Positions 1 through 8,485 of a DNA stretch of 64,000 bases are shown piece after piece (the first letter of the stretch is position 1; the number at the start of each line of letters is the position of its first letter). Made by a program: the position numbers and the translations under genes. The notes below the pieces were generated by a model. The model was not told the DNA's origin and ran no database searches. It was given only the letters and a program-made list of their open reading frames with translations. This DNA comes from JAZKDW01 sp040387375. GTDB taxonomy: Bacteria; Pseudomonadota; Gammaproteobacteria; Burkholderiales; Burkholderiaceae_D. The stretch lies in contig JAZKDW010000022.1 in assembly GCA_040387375.1 (NCBI GenBank), forward strand, positions 46,240-110,239, given 5' to 3'.

Positions 1-1659
1 TCCATCCGGCCGCACCAGATAAAGTCCGCTGCCGCGAATGCCGTAGGCACTGGCGGCAATGCCGCCTTCGTCGGCCAGCACCCAGGGATGGTTTGCAGCC
101 GCCGCCGGCGTGACGACGCAGTACCTGAACGGCAGGTCTTTCTGCTGCAAGCGCTCCAGCGCCGGCTGCAGATCGGCAGGCAGTTTGCCGTCGGCGCAAA
201 ACCAGATCGCCAGAAAATGACGTCCCACTGCTTCCGTCAGAAATTCAACGCCAGGACCTTTCGCCGCGCGTATCGGAATCTGCGCCATAGGTTCGCCCGG
301 CCGCGGTCCGCCATCAAAGTCCAGCGGCGCGTCCCTGCTGCTCAGCGGCGAATCCTGATAATGAATCGCCGCGCTTTGCCGCGGGTTGATCAATGTATTG
401 AGCCACGGATGGCTGATGACCAGCGACAGCACGGCGCTGCGCATCAGCGTGTACGCAGGCGACGGCGGGCTCATGAAGACCGTGCTTTTTTTCGCATTGC
501 GCAAATTTTCGGCGGTGGCGCCGGTACGCTCGATGCTGAAGCTGTCCAGCAGCCTGTCGCCGCCGATGCCGCGTATCGCCAGCGCCAGCTTCCATGCCAG
601 GTTGTGCGCATCGTCGATGCCGGAATTCAATCCGCGCACGCCGAAGATCGGGATCGGATGGGCGGCATCGCCGGCAAACAGCACCCGGCCGTGCCGGTAA
701 TGCTCCAGCGTCAGCGCATTGGCTTTATAAATGCTGATCCACGACAGTTCCCAGCTGCCTGTTTCACCGATCATCTTCAGATGGGCGGCAATGCGCGCCG
801 ATACCCGTTCCGGGTCGGTCGCTTCCTCTTCTCCGTCCTCAGGCTGCAATTGATAATCGAAGCGCCAGATTTCGTCGGTCAGCTTATGCATCAGTATGGT
901 GGAACCGGGATTCGATGGCGGATCGAACCATGCCAGCCGGCCTGCCGGACGTTTGGAATCGAGCCGGATATCGGCAATCAGATACCGGCCCTGGTAACTC
1001 TCGCCATGCAGCTTCAGGCCCATCGATTTGCGCACGGTGCTGCGTGCGCCGTCAGCGGCAATCAGCCAGTCCGCATGCAGCCGGTAGGCGCCGGATGGCG
1101 TGCTGATGTCGACGGCAACACCCTCTCCGGCGCCGGCGTCGACGCCGGTGACCTTTTGCTGCCAGCGCACCTCGATCAGGTCACATTTGCTCACTGCATC
1201 GAACAGGTACTGTTCCATGAAATTTTGCGGCAGGTTGATCATCGGCGGGAATTTCTGCCGATCGTCGTCGGGCATGCTGAAGCGCAGGACTTCCGCGTCG
1301 CGGTAATAGCTAAACCCCATGGTCCACGGCAAGCCTTTTTCCATGAACGGCCGGGCCACACCGATGCGATCGAAAATATCCAGGCTGCGGCGCGAAATGC
1401 AACCCGCGCGGCTGCCGTAACTGAGGGTGTCGCCGTCCTCGATGACCACGCTGCGTATGCCATACCCGGCGAGATCGAGCGCGACAGCCAGGCCAACCGG
1501 CCCGCCACCGGCTATGCAAACCGGGTGGCGGCTCTTCTCTCCCGATGCGAGTTCCGGCGGCATCCGGAAAGGCTGATGCTGATAATCGAAGTACTCGAAA
1601 AACGCGTGATTCTCGAGAGCGGGAACGGCTGGGTCAAGACGGTGATTATCATTTGGCAT
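1..1659 (-). CDS. FAD-dependent aromatic-ring monooxygenase (3' end outside window)
   Basis: A class A flavoprotein hydroxylase of the PheA/TfdB/MhpA type, expected to use FAD and NAD(P)H to hydroxylate a phenolic or other aromatic substrate in the cytoplasm. The reverse-strand translation begins MPNDNHRLDP at the ATG at 1659 and runs without a stop to the window edge (about 553 codons seen). The FAD-binding glycine motif GGGPVG lies at residues 51-56, and the second FAD motif (LFAGDAAHPIPIFGVRG, followed by a GIDDAHNLAWKL helix) lies near residue 310. The visible C-terminus (ASAYGIRGSGLYLVRPDG) matches the thioredoxin-like tail of this family, so only a few dozen residues are missing. The gene is divergent from an IclR regulator, which fits substrate-induced catabolic expression. 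The substrate cannot be told from sequence. The long plus-strand reading frame over this region is a shadow. Confidence 0.88.
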   Translation of the reverse strand, partial: MPNDNHRLDPAVPALENHAFFEYFDYQHQPFRMPPELASGEKSRHPVCIAGGGPVGLAVALDLAGYGIRSVVIEDGDTLSYGSRAGCISRRSLDIFDRIGVARPFMEKGLPWTMGFSYYRDAEVLRFSMPDDDRQKFPPMINLPQNFMEQYLFDAVSKCDLIEVRWQQKVTGVDAGAGEGVAVDISTPSGAYRLHADWLIAADGARSTVRKSMGLKLHGESYQGRYLIADIRLDSKRPAGRLAWFDPPSNPGSTILMHKLTDEIWRFDYQLQPEDGEEEATDPERVSARIAAHLKMIGETGSWELSWISIYKANALTLEHYRHGRVLFAGDAAHPIPIFGVRGLNSGIDDAHNLAWKLALAIRGIGGDRLLDSFSIERTGATAENLRNAKKSTVFMSPPSPAYTLMRSAVLSLVISHPWLNTLINPRQSAAIHYQDSPLSSRDAPLDFDGGPRPGEPMAQIPIRAAKGPGVEFLTEAVGRHFLAIWFCADGKLPADLQPALERLQQKDLPFRYCVVTPAAAANHPWVLADEGGIAASAYGIRGSGLYLVRPDG

Positions 1660-1870
1660 AATCTCATTTATTTTAATAATTACGTTTTAATTGTCTCCTG
1701 TTTAAAATAGTATGTCGATTTTTGTATCAGATCAAGATATTTTTCTTACTTTCAATTCATCTCAAGAAGGTCTTGCGCCTATAATTGCCTTTCAGGACAG
1801 ACGACATGCCGGCAGCGTCGGAAATGCGCTGTGCAAGGATTTTCAAAATTAAAAGCCAACCAATTCCGCG
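1660..1870. promoter_or_regulatory. Divergent promoter region between monooxygenase and IclR regulator
   Basis: This 211-bp AT-rich spacer separates two divergent starts. On the plus strand a perfect -10 hexamer TATAAT lies at 1780-1785, with only a weak -35 candidate (TTCATC) about 18 bases upstream, a pattern common for activator-dependent promoters. On the minus strand a purine stretch AGGAGA lies about 35 bases before the monooxygenase ATG, too far to be its ribosome site. An IclR operator is likely here by analogy with other IclR-controlled divergent pairs, but I see no clear palindrome to assign. Confidence 0.4.
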
Positions 1871-2650
1871 ATGACTAAACTTGACAAGATGGTTGATGTT
1901 CTTGACCTGTTCACTGAAGAAAACCCGACGTTAAGCGCTGATGAAATAGCAGACCGGCTGCAGATTTCGCGGCCGACCGCGTTCCGCTACGTCAAGGAAT
2001 TGGCGCACACAGGCTTTCTCGCCAAACTGGGAAGCCGCTATGCGCTGGGCGCTCGCATCATCGAACTTGACTATCGATTCCGGCACTCCGACCCGATCCT
2101 GAGGGAGAGCGTTGACGCGATGAAGGAGCTGGCAGATTTGACGGCGTGCGGCATTTTTCTATCGAGAATATTGGGGCATCAGATTTTTAACGTCCACTAC
2201 GAAACCTGGCGCGAAAACAATGCGGTTACTTTCGGCCGCGGGCGGCCCCTTCCCTTTTTCAAGGGCGGAGCGGCGAAAATCGTGCTGGCGCATCTGGCGC
2301 CGGCAAAACTGCGCGACATATATGAGAAGTATCAGAAAGAAGTGGACGTGCGGGAAATCGCGACCGACTGGCCGACCTTTTCAAAGACCTTCCGCGAGAT
2401 CCGCAAGCAAGGCCATTACATCTCGCGAGGTGAGGTCGACAGTAGCCTGATCGGCATTTCAGCGCCGCTGTTCAACGATGGAAAAACCGTGGTCGGCAGC
2501 CTGTCCCTGGTATTCGAGAAAAGCCGCGAGGAATGGATCAATGAGGAAGGCTGCGCCGAACTGGTAAAGAATTTTGCCGACCGCATCAGCCTGCGCATAG
2601 CAAATGCGGATCCGGCGATCAAGGCTCAGGAAAGCGGATCGTCTGATTGA
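1871..2650 (+). CDS. IclR-family transcriptional regulator
   Basis: A 259-residue regulator of the normal IclR length. The N-terminal winged helix (residues about 1-65) contains the helix-turn-helix LSADEIADRLQISRPTAFRY and the wing around GFLAKLGSRYALG. Residues about 75-250 form the GAF-like effector domain. It is divergent from the aromatic-ring monooxygenase and most likely controls it in response to an aromatic substrate or intermediate; that link is inference from position. The ribosome site before the ATG is weak. The motif ALGARIIELDYRF at the linker helix is typical of the family. Confidence 0.88.
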   Translation: MTKLDKMVDVLDLFTEENPTLSADEIADRLQISRPTAFRYVKELAHTGFLAKLGSRYALGARIIELDYRFRHSDPILRESVDAMKELADLTACGIFLSRILGHQIFNVHYETWRENNAVTFGRGRPLPFFKGGAAKIVLAHLAPAKLRDIYEKYQKEVDVREIATDWPTFSKTFREIRKQGHYISRGEVDSSLIGISAPLFNDGKTVVGSLSLVFEKSREEWINEEGCAELVKNFADRISLRIANADPAIKAQESGSSD

Positions 2651-2770
2651 ACAGGTGCGGGCATTAGCTTGCTTCAGAAATCATGGCCTGTCCCGTTATT
2701 GGCGCGAATTCATTCAGCGCCCTGCGCCGCCATCCCGATTGCGCCCGCTGCATCTCGAGCGCCGCCTGGA

Positions 2771-2938
2771 GACAGTTTCGAACGTATTCGCGATCATTGG
2801 CAACGGCAAAACGGGACGGAAATTTTCGATAAAGATATCGGCGGTGCGCGCCAGCGTACGCACGATGGCCGCGCATTCCGGATTGCGGATATCGATGGCA
2901 AGCGAGCGTTTGCCGGCTTTCACCTGCAATTCCACCTA
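2771..2938 (-). pseudogene. Remnant of a family III CoA-transferase (CaiB/BaiF type)
   Basis: Only about 55 codons are recognisable. The minus-strand frame reads VKAGKRSLAIDIRNPECAAI and then TLARTADIFIENFRP, which matches the conserved N-terminal segment of CaiB/BaiF CoA-transferases (NKRSxxLDxxxPEG...ADVxxENFRPG). Upstream and downstream the frame breaks, and neighbouring frames give only short unplaceable peptides, so the gene is clearly decayed. The surrounding 2651-3243 interval contains no intact gene. An acyl-CoA step near an aromatic-ring hydroxylase fits a former catabolic cluster. The boundaries given are those of the recognisable segment only. Confidence 0.55.
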
Positions 2939-3243
2939 TCGAAATAGCCTTGATTTGCCGATCCGGCACAGGCAATTTCCGAATCTCCTTGCTGCGCGAG
3001 GCGCTTCTGTCCGGAAAAAAAGGTGCACGCCATTTGACGTTGACGGTCTCCATCGATTGCGATCGCCGTTTCATTTTCCTTATGCGTCAACGGATTGTCG
3101 TGGGTCAGCACTGGCGCAGGCCATCTCCTGTATTTTGAACGTCCAATAAATGCAGCTGTCCTTATTTAAGCGCCTCTGCACATTTGCATGTCCTTCGGTT
3201 CTGCAGTTCAAGAACCTTGCCGGCGCCTGAAACGGATCAACCC

Positions 3244-4254
3244 ATGACTCCAGCTGCTCCCCTGCCCCAATTCGTGCAGATCGAACCCGTCGGCCAATGT
3301 AACCTTCGCTGCAAGATGTGCCCGATACAATTTCGCAGCGACGGCCAAGCCGGCACGCCTTCCGCCTTCATGCCCTACGACACCTTTTGCAAACTGATAG
3401 TCCAGTTCAGCAATCTCACCGAACTGCATTTGCAAGGGCTGGGTGAGCCGCTGCTGCATCCGCGCTTCTTCGACATGGTCAACTTCGCCGCGCAGCGCGG
3501 CATTCGTGTTTCCACCAACACCAACATGACGGTGATGAACGCCGAACGCGCGGCGGAATGTGTGGCGAGCGGTTTGCATGTAATGCATGTTTCGCTTGAT
3601 GGGGCCAATGCCGGGGTGTACGAGGCAATCCGCGTGCGGGCGCGATTCGACAAGGTGCTGCGCAACCTGCGGCGCCTGATGCATGCAAGGCATGCCGCCC
3701 GCAGCGAATTGCCGCAGGTGCGGCTGGTGGCGGTCGTGATGCGCCAGAATCTGGACGAGCTGCCGGCGCTGGTGCGGCTGGCCAGCGCGGAAGGCGCGCA
3801 GAGCCTGTCGGTGCAGCAGCTGTGCCACGACTTCGGTGAATCAAGCTTGCCGGAACGTTATAAGCCGATGCGGACCTTCATTGATGAACAGGCATTGCTG
3901 GGGGAAAGCCGGTCCCGCATCGACGCTGTTTTTGAGCAGGCGCGCGCCGAAGCGCGGCGCCTCGATATAACATTGCGTCTGCCGAATATCGAGCCGCGTC
4001 TGCACGCGCCGGATGTGCCCGGGCGCGAACGCTGCGACTGGCCGTGGCGCGGTTCTTATATCAGCCATGACGGCAAGGCAATGCCGTGCTGCATGGTGGC
4101 GACACCGGATCGCATCAATTTTGGCGATATGGCGCGCGATGGTGTGGGGGCGGTCTGGAACAATGCGGATTACACATCATTCCGCGAGCGCCTGTCGTCA
4201 CCGGCGCCGCCGGAAGTCTGCCGCAGTTGCGCAGTGTATTCGGGGACATTCTGA
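3244..4254 (+). CDS. Radical SAM protein with SPASM-type C-terminal cysteines
   Basis: A 336-residue radical S-adenosylmethionine enzyme. The cluster-binding motif CNLRCKMC (Cys 19, 23, 26) sits near the N-terminus, followed by the glycine-rich LHLQGLGEPLLHPRF segment typical of the SAM-binding strand. The C-terminus carries a SPASM/twitch-like set of cysteines (RERCDWPW, MPCCMVA and VCRSCAVY) expected to bind one or more auxiliary Fe-S clusters. I chose the ATG at 3244 because the family begins shortly before the motif; an in-frame ATG at 3184 would add 20 poorly conserved residues. Enzymes of this build act in peptide modification, cofactor maturation or anaerobic sulfatase activation, but no candidate precursor peptide or partner is visible beside it. 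The substrate is unknown. Confidence 0.85.
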   Translation: MTPAAPLPQFVQIEPVGQCNLRCKMCPIQFRSDGQAGTPSAFMPYDTFCKLIVQFSNLTELHLQGLGEPLLHPRFFDMVNFAAQRGIRVSTNTNMTVMNAERAAECVASGLHVMHVSLDGANAGVYEAIRVRARFDKVLRNLRRLMHARHAARSELPQVRLVAVVMRQNLDELPALVRLASAEGAQSLSVQQLCHDFGESSLPERYKPMRTFIDEQALLGESRSRIDAVFEQARAEARRLDITLRLPNIEPRLHAPDVPGRERCDWPWRGSYISHDGKAMPCCMVATPDRINFGDMARDGVGAVWNNADYTSFRERLSSPAPPEVCRSCAVYSGTF

Positions 4255-4345
4255 GCGTGAACGCCACGTGCTTTCGAACCAAATCTTCTTGCTCTTGTCG
4301 ATCTGAACAGGATGCACGATCATCTTGCCTCGATTGGATTAACGC

Positions 4346-7201
4346 TTGCGCCGTATGGAAACACATCCCGCACCGGATGCCATTCAACCTGCGGAAATAC
4401 TTGCCGAACGCGATTTTCTGGAGCAACAGCTACATGCTGTGCAACGCGTCGCACAAGTCGGCGTCTGGAGTATCCGGCCGCCATCCACGCTAATCAGCTG
4501 GTCCGATGAAGCATGCCGCATTCTAGGCTTCGTGCACAAAAACGATGGGCACGCCGATGAGATAGCCTGTCTCGCAACCATTCATCCGGATGATCGGCAG
4601 ACATTCGACGCGGCAATTGAGCAAGCGCGGCTAGAAAGCGTTTCTCCGCAAGTGGAATTTCGCATTGTCCGACCCGATGGACAAGTGCGCCATATTCACA
4701 TGCAGGGACAGCTGCTGCGCGACAATTCCGGCAATGCACTTCTATACGGCACCGTCAAGGATGTCACTGAAGGCGAGCAAAGCAAGGCGGCCGTGCGCGA
4801 AATATCTGACCGGCTTGTCGATGCGCTGGAAAGCATGACGGACGCGTTCTACACGCTCGACAAGGATTGGCGCTTCACCTACACCAACAAGGAAGCCGAA
4901 CGTCTTTTGCAGCGGCCTCGCGCGGAACTTCTCGGGAAAGTCATCTGGAACGAATTCAGGGACCTGACCGGCTCTACCTTAGAACATGAATTCCGGCGTG
5001 CGCTCGAGCAGAATCGCGCCACGTCTTTTGAGACCGTCTACGCGCCTCTCAATGCCTGGAAGGAGCTGCGGGTATTTCCATCCGACGAAGGTCTGGCAGT
5101 GTATTTCACGGACATTACGGAACGCAGGCTGCTGCAGAAAATGCAGCGCCAGAGCGAGGAACGGTTCAAGGTCGTGGCGAAGGCGACCAGCGACATCATC
5201 TGGGACTGGGAGCCGGACCGTGACCAGCTCTGGTGGAGCGAAAGCATGCACAGCGCATTCGGGTATTCTCCGAACGAACTTGAGGATGGACTCCCATCGT
5301 GGATCGGCCGCGTCCATCCTGATGACATGGACCGGGTGCGGGACAGTTTTTGGAAGGCGATAAAGGGCGACAATGACAAATGGAGCGATGAATACCGTTT
5401 CATGCGCAAAGACGGTTCGTATGCAGTCATGCTGGATCATGCCTTCTTCTTCCGCGATCCCGCAGGCAAGGCCATTCGTGTAATCGGATCGTTTGTTGAC
5501 ATCACTGAACGCAGGCAGGCGGAACGCGACCGCCAGCAAGCCGAGGCGCGCAACCGCATGCAGGCATCGCTGCTCGACAAGGCGCAGGATGCGATCTCGG
5601 TTACCGGAATGGACTCCCGTATCAACTTCTGGAATAAAGGCGCGGAGCGGCTTTTCGGCTGGACGGCGGACGAAGCCATCGGCAAGTCCAAGGCCTGCCT
5701 CCTGATTATCACGCACGACGAATTCTCCCAAGCCTATCGGGAAGTACTGGCGCACGGCGAGTGGACCGGCGACATTCGCAAGCGGCGCAAGGATGGCAGC
5801 ATCCTCATTGTGGAATCCCGCCTGACACTGGTGCGGGACGACGACGGAATGCCGCAAGCGGTGCTTGAAATAGAGACCGACATCAGTCAGCGCAAGGAAG
5901 CCGAGCGGAGGATCGAGGAGCTTGCCTTCTTCGATCCGCTGACCAGGCTGCCCAACCGGCGGCTGGTGCTGGATCGGCTGCAGCATGCGCTGGCAACGTC
6001 AGGCCGCACGCGGCGTGCGGGCGCGCTGTTGTTCATCGACCTCGATAACTTCAAAAGCCTGAACGACACGGTGGGGCATGACAAGGGCGACATGCTGCTG
6101 CAACAGGTTGCGCGAAGGCTGGAAGCATGCGTGCCGCGCAAAAGTGATACGGTAGCGCGCTTGGGAGGTGACGAATTTGTGGTGATGCTGGAAGACCTGA
6201 GCGGCAAGCCGGAGGACGCCGCCGCGCAGGCCGAGATCATCGCGGAAATGATACTTGCCGCATTCAAGCGCCCGTACCAGCTGGATGGGCACGAACACCA
6301 TACTACGGCCAGCATCGGCGTGACCCTGTTCGATAATCGCATCGGCAATATTGACGAAATGCTGAAGCAGGCGGACCTTGCGATGTACCAGGCCAAGGCG
6401 TCAGGCCGTAACGCGATCCGCTTTTTCGATCCGGGCATGCAAACCCTGGTCAGCGCGCGCGTCCAGCTCGAAGCCGATCTGCGCCTGGCATTGCTCAGGC
6501 ATGAATTTCTCCTCCACTACCAGCGTCAGACAGACAGCAGCGGCAATACGGTCGGCGCCGAGGCACTGTTGCGCTGGCGTCATCCGGAGCGTGGCCTGAT
6601 TTCACCGGCACTGTTCATTCCGCTGGCCGAGGAAACCGGATTGATCCTGCGCCTGGGCCAGTGGGTATTGGAAACCGCTTGCACACAACTGGCCAGGTGG
6701 GCAACGATGCCGGCAACCGCGCATCTCACCGTGGCGGTCAATGTCAGCCCACGTCAATTTCGCCAGCCTGAATTCGTGGAACAGGTGTTGACGGTACTCG
6801 CTGACACCGGCGCCAATCCAGCGTACCTGAAGCTGGAGTTGACGGAAGGCCTGCTGGTGGCGAATGTAGAAAATGTCGCCGCCAAGATGACTGCACTCAA
6901 GGCGAAAGGGGTCGGCTTTTCGCTGGACGACTTTGGCACCGGCTACTCTTCCCTCGCCTATCTGAAAGGCCTGCCGCTGGATCAGTTGAAGATTGATCAG
7001 TCTTTCGTCAGGTACGTCCTTACCGACTCCAATGACGCGGCCATTGCGCGCACGATCGTAGCGTTGGGACAGACGCTCGGACTGGATGTGATTGCAGAAG
7101 GCGTGGAGACGCAGGGCCAGCGGGACTTCCTTGAAATGAATGGATGCCATGTCTATCAGGGCTTCCTGTTTAGCCAGCCAGTGCCCGCCGAACATTTTTG
7201 A
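4346..7201 (+). CDS. PAS-PAS-PAS-PAS-GGDEF-EAL cyclic-di-GMP enzyme
   Basis: A 951-residue soluble signalling protein with about four PAS/PAC sensor units (residues about 25-140, 150-260, 270-395 and 400-515), then a GGDEF domain and an EAL domain. The diguanylate cyclase site is intact (ARLGGDEFVVMLE), with the inhibitory I-site RKSD five residues before it. The phosphodiesterase domain also looks complete: EALLRWRHPE, NVSPRQF, ELTEGLLV, DDFGTGYSSLAYL and KIDQSFV, then VIAEGVET. Both activities are therefore possible, and the net direction cannot be predicted. No membrane segment is seen, so it should sense a cytoplasmic or redox signal through the PAS domains. An alternative ATG lies three codons downstream. 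It is the only fully intact GGDEF/EAL gene of the three in the window. Confidence 0.92.
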   Translation: MRRMETHPAPDAIQPAEILAERDFLEQQLHAVQRVAQVGVWSIRPPSTLISWSDEACRILGFVHKNDGHADEIACLATIHPDDRQTFDAAIEQARLESVSPQVEFRIVRPDGQVRHIHMQGQLLRDNSGNALLYGTVKDVTEGEQSKAAVREISDRLVDALESMTDAFYTLDKDWRFTYTNKEAERLLQRPRAELLGKVIWNEFRDLTGSTLEHEFRRALEQNRATSFETVYAPLNAWKELRVFPSDEGLAVYFTDITERRLLQKMQRQSEERFKVVAKATSDIIWDWEPDRDQLWWSESMHSAFGYSPNELEDGLPSWIGRVHPDDMDRVRDSFWKAIKGDNDKWSDEYRFMRKDGSYAVMLDHAFFFRDPAGKAIRVIGSFVDITERRQAERDRQQAEARNRMQASLLDKAQDAISVTGMDSRINFWNKGAERLFGWTADEAIGKSKACLLIITHDEFSQAYREVLAHGEWTGDIRKRRKDGSILIVESRLTLVRDDDGMPQAVLEIETDISQRKEAERRIEELAFFDPLTRLPNRRLVLDRLQHALATSGRTRRAGALLFIDLDNFKSLNDTVGHDKGDMLLQQVARRLEACVPRKSDTVARLGGDEFVVMLEDLSGKPEDAAAQAEIIAEMILAAFKRPYQLDGHEHHTTASIGVTLFDNRIGNIDEMLKQADLAMYQAKASGRNAIRFFDPGMQTLVSARVQLEADLRLALLRHEFLLHYQRQTDSSGNTVGAEALLRWRHPERGLISPALFIPLAEETGLILRLGQWVLETACTQLARWATMPATAHLTVAVNVSPRQFRQPEFVEQVLTVLADTGANPAYLKLELTEGLLVANVENVAAKMTALKAKGVGFSLDDFGTGYSSLAYLKGLPLDQLKIDQSFVRYVLTDSNDAAIARTIVALGQTLGLDVIAEGVETQGQRDFLEMNGCHVYQGFLFSQPVPAEHF

Positions 7202-7324
7202 CATTACCTATGCCGCGGGACATTGCGCTTTCATGTTTTCCGCGGCGACCTGCATTGCGAAACAACTTTGAACTAGCTGGCGGACGGCCATTCCAACAGG
7301 CTGGACATTGAAAGGACACCAGCC

Positions 7325-8389
7325 ATGCACTATTCCACACAGAACACTGCTGACTCAATCAGGCAAGGACTCCGGAAACGCGCTTCGTTCATGCAAGGAC
7401 GCGGCACCATGCTTGCCGGAACCGGCGCGGCGTTGGCGGCGATGGCACTCTTCGTGCAATATCGGACCAGGAAGGCAGAACGGGACAATCCGCCAATTGG
7501 CAATTTCATCGAAGTTGATGGTGTCCGGCTGCACTATGTAGAACGCGGACAAGGTCAGCCCGTGGTTCTTCTGCACGGAAACGGCACCATGGTGCAGGAC
7601 TTTGACATCAGCGGCGTGCTTGACCTGGCCGCCGATAAATACCGCGTGATCGCCTTCGACCGGCCGGGTTACGGCTACAGCGAACGGCCGCGCGGCAGAA
7701 GCTGGGATCCGGCGTCTCAAGCTGAATTGCTGAACAAGGCGCTGAACCTCCTCAACGTCGAGCGCCCGGTCGTCGTCGCCCATTCATGGGGCACCATGGT
7801 GGCGGTCGAGCTCGGACTGGCGCATCCGGAACAGGTGGCGAGCCTGGTCCTGCTGTCCGGCTACTATTACCCGACGCCGCGCCTTGATGTGCCCTTGCTG
7901 TCCATGCCTGCAATCCCGCTCGTGGGCGACCTGATGTGTTATACGGTGTCGCCGCTGATCGGACGGATGATCTGGCCAGCCATGTTGCGGAAGCTCTTCA
8001 GCCCCGCCAGAATATCCGAGCGCTTCAAGACCAGATTTCCCGTCTGGATGACGCTGCGCCCAGGCCAGCTGCGGGCCAGTTCGGCGGAAACCGCGCTCAT
8101 GATTCCCTCCGCATACAAGCTCAGCGGACACTATCGGGAACTGAGCATGCCGGTGATCCTCATGGCAGGCGCGGGAGACCGGCATGTGCTGGCGAAGCTG
8201 CACTCGGAACGTCTGCACCAGGAACTGCCGCAGACCGATCTTCATGTCGTGCCGGCGGTCGGCCACATGATTCAGCATACCGTGCCGCAGCAGGTGTTGT
8301 CCGCAATCGATACCGCGGCGCGCGCGGTATCGCCGGCATCCGTGGCGCGGCGGACTGCGCCGGTGGAAGCGGTTCAACAGGCGCATTGA
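7325..8389 (+). CDS. Membrane-anchored alpha/beta-fold hydrolase
   Basis: A 354-residue hydrolase. One hydrophobic segment (MLAGTGAALAAMALFVQY, about residues 28-47) precedes the catalytic domain and probably anchors it to the inner membrane. The fold signatures are clear: oxyanion loop LLHGNGTMVQDF, nucleophile elbow AHSWGTM (Ser), a late acid in GAGDRHV and the catalytic histidine in VGHMIQH. The segment DRPGYGYSERP is typical of haloalkane-dehalogenase and epoxide-hydrolase-like members. Substrate unknown. It stands alone, 123 bp after the cyclic-di-GMP gene and convergent with the DUF2339 gene. The start ATGCAC lies just after an AAAGGAC ribosome site. Confidence 0.87.
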   Translation: MHYSTQNTADSIRQGLRKRASFMQGRGTMLAGTGAALAAMALFVQYRTRKAERDNPPIGNFIEVDGVRLHYVERGQGQPVVLLHGNGTMVQDFDISGVLDLAADKYRVIAFDRPGYGYSERPRGRSWDPASQAELLNKALNLLNVERPVVVAHSWGTMVAVELGLAHPEQVASLVLLSGYYYPTPRLDVPLLSMPAIPLVGDLMCYTVSPLIGRMIWPAMLRKLFSPARISERFKTRFPVWMTLRPGQLRASSAETALMIPSAYKLSGHYRELSMPVILMAGAGDRHVLAKLHSERLHQELPQTDLHVVPAVGHMIQHTVPQQVLSAIDTAARAVSPASVARRTAPVEAVQQAH

Positions 8390-8485
8390 ATACATCACAA
8401 GCGGCCAGCGGCGCAATCATTCAGGACAAAATAGAGGCGGCATCCGGCGTGTCCGGGCAAGTGGTTCATGCAGGCATAAACGGCC

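Noticed and set aside
88..1710. Long plus-strand reading frame of 540 codons
   Set aside because: It is antisense to the FAD monooxygenase, has R/Q/A-rich composition typical of shadow frames in GC-rich DNA and no family motif. The minus-strand frame has clear FAD-binding motifs.
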